Under the pieces are notes generated by a model. It was not told the origin of the DNA and ran no database searches. It saw nothing but the letters and a program-made list of their open reading frames with translations. Shown in pieces: positions 13,974 to 18,964 of a DNA stretch of 18,964 nucleotides. The DNA is from an uncultured Oscillibacter sp. Lineage in GTDB: Bacteria; Bacillota_A; Clostridia; Oscillospirales; Oscillospiraceae. Made by a program: the position numbers and the translations under genes. The DNA lies in assembly GCA_948902155.1 (NCBI GenBank), contig CAQVQZ010000018.1, forward strand, positions 1 through 18,964, in the 5' to 3' direction. Every line of letters starts with the position of its first letter. Within the stretch, counting starts at the first letter, position 1.

Positions 13974-14639
13974 TCACCCCCGCCCTTTTTCGCCCCGCAG
14001 GGACAGGACCATCAGCGGCCTGCGGCTGGTGATGTTGCACACCCCCGCCTCCAGCAGACGCCGGGCCTCGCCTTCCTCGTCCACCGTCCAGGCGGAGACG
14101 CCGACGCCCCGCTCCCGGAAGATCGCCAGATTCTCCGGGGAACAGAAACCATAGTAGACATTGACGGCTTTGGCGCCGCGCTCCCGGCAGCGTTCCGCCA
14201 CCAGGCGGATGTCCTCCGCCGTCAAAGAGCCACCCTTCTTCACGCGCTCCCAGAAGTCGTGGACCGCGTTGTCCGGGTTCCAGAGGGTCCGGTCCCGGAT
14301 TTCCGCCTCCGCCAGCAGACCGGCGGACACGGTGCCGGAAAAGACCACTTCCACGCCGCAGGCGCGGGCCAGGTCCAGGACCTCCCATTCCAGGCCGGGC
14401 TCCTTCAGGTCACAGTTGAGCGTCATGCCGCTCCCTTGGGCCAGTTCGAAAACCTCCCGCAGGCTGGGACAGAAACCCGCCGAGGGATCGTGGCTGATAT
14501 AGAGGCCGCCGCTTCTCCGGCGGACATCCACTTCCAGGGCGTCGGCCCCACAGCCCAAGGCAAACCGGACATACTCCAGGGAATTGTCCGGCCTCCCCTC
14601 GCAGCCGGAATGGGCTGTGATTGTTGTATGGATATGCAT
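13974..14639 (-). CDS. Glycerophosphodiester phosphodiesterase family protein (GDPD)
   Basis: The 221-residue protein has GDPD features: His10 in TAHSGCEGRPDNSLEY (the first catalytic His), Glu36-Val-Asp38 metal ligands in ALEVDVRR, His50 in YISHDP (the second catalytic His), Lys in LNCDLKE, and the late W motif SAWTVDEEGEA. The usual HRG start is HSG here, so an arginine common in the family is a serine. Family enzymes hydrolyse glycerophosphodiesters to glycerol-3-phosphate and an alcohol. No signal peptide is seen, so it acts in the cytoplasm. AGAGGGGG precedes the ATG. It is the first gene of the minus operon. Being upstream of an importer, it probably degrades what is imported. Confidence 0.87.
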   Translation of the reverse strand: MHIHTTITAHSGCEGRPDNSLEYVRFALGCGADALEVDVRRRSGGLYISHDPSAGFCPSLREVFELAQGSGMTLNCDLKEPGLEWEVLDLARACGVEVVFSGTVSAGLLAEAEIRDRTLWNPDNAVHDFWERVKKGGSLTAEDIRLVAERCRERGAKAVNVYYGFCSPENLAIFRERGVGVSAWTVDEEGEARRLLEAGVCNITSRRPLMVLSLRGEKGRG

Positions 14640-14810
14640 CTACCCCCTCTCTTCAGAAGGGCCTGGGAGTCCGTGCCCGCGGTGAGGCTTTCCGCTGTGA
14701 ATATGGAAAAAGAGGCATGACAATCAAACATATCCCTGTATATAAGGGTACGCTCAATTGCTACAGCCTCAACATCTCCCAAGCAATCGTGTTATCAATT
14801 TGTTGTAACT

Positions 14811-14839
14811 AATATACCACACTTTCCCCGGATTGACAA
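14811..14839 (-). promoter_or_regulatory. Strong sigma-A-like promoter for the GDPD/ABC/PHP operon
   Basis: On the minus strand TTGTCA (14834-14839) and TATATT (14811-14816) are 17 bases apart, close to consensus. Transcription would start near 14804, leaving a leader of about 165 nt before the GDPD ATG. I recognise no riboswitch class in that leader. Confidence 0.75.
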
Positions 14840-14858
14840 GGCGTTTTCGTGTCAAATG

Positions 14859-14958
14859 CACATTTTTCATAAATTGTACACATTTTTTCCTATATCCTTG
14901 TGGATATTTACCATAACCACTTTGTGGAATAAATCTGGTTCTGGAAGCAATTCTGTGG
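14859..14958. promoter_or_regulatory. AT-rich inter-promoter region with direct repeats
   Basis: CACATTTTT occurs at 14859 and again at 14879, 20 bases apart (two helical turns). (T/C)TGTGG occurs three times, at 14898, 14922 and 14953, the last overlapping the extended -10 of the plus promoter. This lies between two divergent promoters and could bind a shared regulator; no known operator consensus was recognised. Confidence 0.35.
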
Positions 14959-14964
14959 TATAAT
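14956..14964 (+). promoter_or_regulatory. Extended -10 promoter for the M20 amidohydrolase gene
   Basis: TGG directly before TATAAT (14959-14964) forms an extended -10 element. No good -35 is seen 16-18 bases upstream, as is common for extended -10 promoters. Start is expected near 14971, with GGAGG at 14991-14995 and ATG at 15004. Confidence 0.65.
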
Positions 14965-15003
14965 CTGCCACGAATTTATAATTCCTTAACGGAGGAAACC
15001 CTG

Positions 15004-16101
15004 ATGCTGCCAGTGATTGAATACCGCCGCGCCCTGCACCGCATCCCCGAGCTGGACGACCGTCTGCCGGAGACCGCCGCCTATGTCCGCTCCACCCTGG
15101 CCGGGTTCGGCTTGGAGCCCTTTTCCCCCATTCCCTCCGGCGTCTGCGCCTATCTGGACGCCGGGCGGGCCGAGACCGTGGCCTTTCGGGCGGATATGGA
15201 CGCCCTGCCGGTGACCGAGGCCACCGGGCTGCCCTACGCCTCCGTCCACCCCGGCGTAATGCACGCCTGCGGCCACGACGGGCACACCGCCATGGCCCTG
15301 GCCCTGGCGGGCTACGCCGCCGCCCACAGGGCGGAGCTGCCCCGGAACGTCCTCTTCCTCTTCCAGCCCGCCGAGGAGACCACCGGCGGCGCGGAGCGCC
15401 TCTGCGAGGCCGGGCTGCTGGAGCGGCATCACGTCACGCGGGTCTTTGGGCTGCACCTCTGGCCGAAGCTGGAGATGGGAGCCGTCTACTCCCGGCCCGG
15501 CCCGCTGATGGCCCGGGCCAACGAGGTCACCGTCACCATCACCGGGAAAAGCGTCCACCTCAGCCGGGCCTCGGAGGGTCTGGACGCCCTGACGGCGGGG
15601 GCGGAATACCTGCGCCGGGCTTACGCCATGACCGACAGCCTGCCCCCCTCCGAGCTGCGGGTGCTGCGGTTTGGGAAGATGGTTTCCGGCGCCGTGCGGA
15701 ACGCCGTCAGCGGGAAGACCGTGCTGGAGGGGAGCCTCCGCACCTACCGGGAGGAGACCCAGGTCCTCTGCCGCCAGGGGCTGGAGCGCATCGCCCAGGA
15801 AATCCGTGCAGAGACCGGATGCGGCGTGGACGTGCATCTCAGCGGCGGCTACCCCGCCGTCTGGAACCACGAGGGGCTGTTCGAGACCCTTCGGGGCGCG
15901 TTGGGGGATTTGCGGGAGCTGGACGCCCCCGCCCTGGCGGCGGAGGATTTCTCCTTCTACCAGCAGCACGCCCCCGGCGTGTTCTTCTTCCTGGGCGTAG
16001 GCGGCACGCCGGAGCTTCACGCGCCGGATTTCTGCTTCGACGACGAGGCGGTGCTGCCCGCCGGGGTGGAATTTCTCAAGCGGCTGCTCCTGCTGAACTA
16101 A
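15004..16101 (+). CDS. M20-family amidohydrolase/metallopeptidase
   Basis: The 365-residue protein has the M20D signature set: RADMDALPV (about 63-71), MHACGHDGHT (with Cys-Gly-His-Asp metal-site residues), FQPAEETTGGAE (catalytic Glu pair), FGLHLWP and the late AEDFSFYQQ segment. The middle region (VTVTITGKSVHLSRASEGLDA) is the dimerisation lid. Family members cleave N-acyl amino acids (hippurate hydrolase, IAA-amino acid hydrolase, N-acetyl-diaminopimelate deacetylase) using two zinc ions in the cytoplasm; the acyl group cannot be predicted. GGAGG lies eight bases before the ATG. It has its own promoter and terminator, so it is a single-gene unit divergent from the transport operon. Confidence 0.9.
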   Translation: MLPVIEYRRALHRIPELDDRLPETAAYVRSTLAGFGLEPFSPIPSGVCAYLDAGRAETVAFRADMDALPVTEATGLPYASVHPGVMHACGHDGHTAMALALAGYAAAHRAELPRNVLFLFQPAEETTGGAERLCEAGLLERHHVTRVFGLHLWPKLEMGAVYSRPGPLMARANEVTVTITGKSVHLSRASEGLDALTAGAEYLRRAYAMTDSLPPSELRVLRFGKMVSGAVRNAVSGKTVLEGSLRTYREETQVLCRQGLERIAQEIRAETGCGVDVHLSGGYPAVWNHEGLFETLRGALGDLRELDAPALAAEDFSFYQQHAPGVFFFLGVGGTPELHAPDFCFDDEAVLPAGVEFLKRLLLLN

Positions 16102-16143
16102 AGCCGATTCCCGGCGCAAACCGGATTGTTCATTCAGGCACGC

Positions 16144-16188
16144 AAACGGCCCCCTATGCGGAAAATTACCGCACAGGGGGCCGTTTTT
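16144..16188. terminator. Bidirectional terminator between the M20 and msmK genes
   Basis: AAACGGCCCCCT/AGGGGGCCGTTT (16144-16155/16175-16186) pairs over 12 bp, with an inner TGCGG/CCGCA stem. TTTTT follows on the plus strand. It is the end of the plus-strand M20 gene and probably of the convergent ATPase gene. Confidence 0.88.
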
Positions 16189-16233
16189 CAGGCGTTTTCT
16201 TTCAGGAAAGCGGTTTGCCGGTTATGTACCCGC

Positions 16234-17412
<1,179 letters not shown>

Positions 17413-17428
17413 AGCGTGTTCACTTTGA

Positions 17429-17520
17429 TGAAGCGGCCTCCGCCGGCTTCACCTCGCCTCGGGGAGCGCGTCCCCTGGGGCATTACGGCAGGTCTCCACA
17501 CTGCCGCACCGCAAGTGGAG
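17429..17520 (-). promoter_or_regulatory. Structured leader upstream of msmK
   Basis: On the minus strand several hairpins can form. One is CTCCAC/GTGGAG (17515-17520/17494-17499). It overlaps, and so excludes, CGGCAG/CTGCCG (17501-17506/17486-17491). Others are GGGGA/TCCCC (17471-17475/17461-17465) and an AAGC...GCTT stem (about 17430-17449) close to the ATG. An alternative-pairing leader such as this could act as an attenuator, but no known riboswitch class is recognised. Confidence 0.45.
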
Positions 17521-17598
17521 CGGGGGTTTCCTCCTTTTTTGTTTGGCGCCGGGGGCTATAGGAATGGAGTAGCCCGCAGGACCGTTTATTTATGGAAA

Positions 17599-17617
17599 GG
17601 CGGAGGGGCGCTCCGCC
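17599..17617 (-). terminator. Weak terminator after nagA
   Basis: A 7-bp stem GGCGGAG/CTCCGCC (17599-17605/17611-17617) with a 5-nt loop is followed on the minus strand by TTTCC. It lies 19 bases after the nagA stop. The T tract is short, so partial read-through into msmK is likely. Confidence 0.5.
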
Positions 17618-17636
17618 GTATCCAACAAAACTTGCC

Positions 17637-18764
17637 TCAGACCTTCTGTCCCTTGAACAGGATGGTCCGAATGGAGAGGTCTTTTTGGTCCAGCAGGACC
17701 AGACTGGCCTCTTTGCCCGCGTCCAGGGTCCCGGCCCGGTCGTCGATGCCGATGGACTGGGCGGGATTGTAGGTGCAGGCCCGCACGGCGTCCGCCGCCG
17801 GGATGCCGAAGGCGATGGCCTGCCGCAGGCAGCCCATCAGGCTGGTGACGGAGCCCGCCAGGGTCTCGGGATGGTGCAGGATGGTGGCCCGGTTGCCGTG
17901 GACCTCGATCATCTGCCCGCCGAAGGGATATTCGCCGTCGGGCATGCCCGTGGCCCGGAGGGAATCGGAGATGATGATCATCCGCTCCTTTCCGAACAGG
18001 CCGAAGGTCAGGCGCACCACCGCCGGGTGGATGTGGATGCCGTCGCAGATGAGCTCCGGCTTCACCGCGGGAACTTCCCAGGCCGCGCCGATGACGCCGG
18101 GGTCCCGGTGGGCCAGGGGCGGCATGGCGTTGTAGAGGTGGGTAGCGTGGTCGGCCCCCGCCTCAAAGGCGGCTTTGGCCGTTTCGTAATTGGCCGTCGT
18201 GTGGCCCACGGAGACGTGGATGCCCATGGCCTTCGCCGCCTGGATGAACGTGACGGAACCGGGCTGCTCCGGGGCCAGGGTAACCAGCTTCACGCAGCCC
18301 TCCGCCGCCGCCTGGAGGCGCTCCAGCATGGCGGTATCAGGGTCGTGGAGGTAGTCGCCGTTCTGCGCGCCCTTTTTGGCCATGCACAGGAACGGGCCCT
18401 CCAGGTGCGCCCCCACCACTTCCGCGCCGCCGGTGTTGTGCTTCCGGTGGGCGGCGGTGGTCTTGCAGATGGCCGTCAGCTGGTCCTCCGGCAGGGTCAT
18501 GCCCGCCGGGCAGAGATACGTCACGCCCTGGGACAGCTCGTAGTTGGCAATCTTTTGCAGCCCCTCCGGCGTGGCGTCGCTGAAATCCTCGCCCACCGCG
18601 CCGTGGAAATGCACGTCTACCAGACCGGGAATCACATAACAGCCGGAGGCGTCCAGCACGGAGCCGTCGCCGCTGGCGTTGGAAATCAGGGAACCGTCCG
18701 TGCAGACGTCCCGGGAAACAAAGCCCTGTTCCAGGTCAAAGACCTGCCCGCCCGTTATCCGCAT
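17637..18764 (-). CDS. nagA: N-acetylglucosamine-6-phosphate deacetylase
   Basis: The 375-residue protein has the NagA metal- and substrate-site motifs: DVHFHG (near 55), the metal-binding Glu in [14 protein letters not shown] and [20 protein letters not shown], and the catalytic Asp in [14 protein letters not shown]. It removes the acetyl group from N-acetylglucosamine-6-phosphate in the cytoplasm, giving glucosamine-6-phosphate, the substrate of NagB, whose gene overlaps upstream by 10 bp. ATG 18764 follows a GGGGTG ribosome binding site; the upstream extension to 18857 overlaps nagB out of frame and is Arg-rich, so it is not coding. Length agrees with the family. The genes form a nagBA operon for GlcNAc use. 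Confidence 0.95.
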   Translation of the reverse strand: MRITGGQVFDLEQGFVSRDVCTDGSLISNASGDGSVLDASGCYVIPGLVDVHFHGAVGEDFSDATPEGLQKIANYELSQGVTYLCPAGMTLPEDQLTAICKTTAAHRKHNTGGAEVVGAHLEGPFLCMAKKGAQNGDYLHDPDTAMLERLQAAAEGCVKLVTLAPEQPGSVTFIQAAKAMGIHVSVGHTTANYETAKAAFEAGADHATHLYNAMPPLAHRDPGVIGAAWEVPAVKPELICDGIHIHPAVVRLTFGLFGKERMIIISDSLRATGMPDGEYPFGGQMIEVHGNRATILHHPETLAGSVTSLMGCLRQAIAFGIPAADAVRACTYNPAQSIGIDDRAGTLDAGKEASLVLLDQKDLSIRTILFKGQKV

Positions 18765-18964
18765 ACGGGCACCCCGGCGGCTTTCAGCTTGCTTCCGGCG
18801 GCTTCGTCCACGACCACCACCACGTTGGGATGGAGCTGAAGGACGGAACCGGGGCACTGGGGCGTGATGGCGCCGCGGACCGCGCCCAGGATGGCGCCGG
18901 CCTTCTCCTCGCCGCTGGCGGCCAGGAGGACCTTCTTGGCCCCCATGATGGCCCCGATGCCCAT
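18755..18964 (-). CDS. nagB: Glucosamine-6-phosphate deaminase, C-terminal fragment
   Basis: Only the last 69 codons are in the window; the gene runs off the right edge. The visible part carries [40 protein letters not shown] and [19 protein letters not shown], a clear match to the NagB C-terminus. NagB converts glucosamine-6-phosphate to fructose-6-phosphate and ammonia, the step after NagA. The first Met shown at 18964 is internal. The stop at 18755-18757 lies inside the nagA start region, so the two are translationally coupled. Confidence 0.93.
   Translation of the reverse strand: MGIGAIMGAKKVLLAASGEEKAGAILGAVRGAITPQCPGSVLQLHPNVVVVVDEAAGSKLKAAGVPVCG

Noticed and set aside
10778..14154. 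Long open frames on the plus strand opposite the transport operon (461 and 590 codons)
   Set aside because: They are antisense to clearly recognisable ABC genes, have low-complexity His/Gly/Val/Gln-rich composition and lack ribosome binding sites; typical shadow frames of GC-rich DNA.
14423..14782. A 119-codon minus ORF overlapping the GDPD start and its leader
   Set aside because: It is out of frame with GDPD, has no clear ribosome binding site and no recognisable domain; the leader is better read as untranslated.
14986..16119. A 377-codon minus frame opposite the M20 gene
   Set aside because: Antisense to a gene with all M20 motifs; low-complexity composition.

Overview
The window is a GC-rich bacterial chromosome segment with compact, mostly co-directional gene clusters. 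Strong AGGAGG-type ribosome binding sites, sigma-A-like promoters and the gene families seen (YedF/DUF3343 selenium genes, an MsmK-type ATPase with a Lys-rich insertion, a clostridial-type GDPD) point to an anaerobic Bacillota member, most likely a gut Oscillospiraceae relative. That placement is inferred from protein style; no marker gene is present. No rRNA, tRNA, CRISPR array or insertion sequence was found.

Left part (1-3720). A truncated ferredoxin:NADP reductase alpha-subunit-like gene (minus) diverges from a plus-strand selenium/sulfur-type operon: yedF, a class V aminotransferase/cysteine desulfurase-like gene, a DUF3343 Se/S carrier-like gene and a small Cys-rich protein. An AT-richer ankyrin-repeat gene and a NUDIX hydrolase follow, ending at a bidirectional terminator.

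Middle left (3718-8380). A minus-strand pair, a HAD phosphatase and a zincin-like metallopeptidase, is followed by a roughly 600 bp intergenic region. That region holds a promoter with a tandem repeat, an orphan plus-strand terminator and a composite multi-hairpin repeat. Then come a GNAT acetyltransferase and a SIS-domain sugar isomerase/deglycase translationally coupled to an MFS transporter.

Centre (8380-14804, minus strand). One long transport operon reads GDPD phosphodiesterase, permease, ATPase, lipoprotein substrate-binding protein, permease, a small beta-rich protein and a PHP-domain metallohydrolase. The last two look like the two halves of a CehA/McbA-type metallohydrolase, split into overlapping frames at a run of six Gs. 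The likely job is uptake and hydrolysis of a phosphodiester- or phosphate-containing compound, but the substrate is not shown by the sequence. This is the most interesting part of the window.

Right part (15004-18964). An M20 amidohydrolase (plus) converges on a minus-strand sugar module. That module holds nagB (partial), nagA and an MsmK/UgpC-type multitask sugar-transport ATPase behind a highly structured leader. It fits N-acetylglucosamine catabolism together with energisation of carbohydrate ABC importers.
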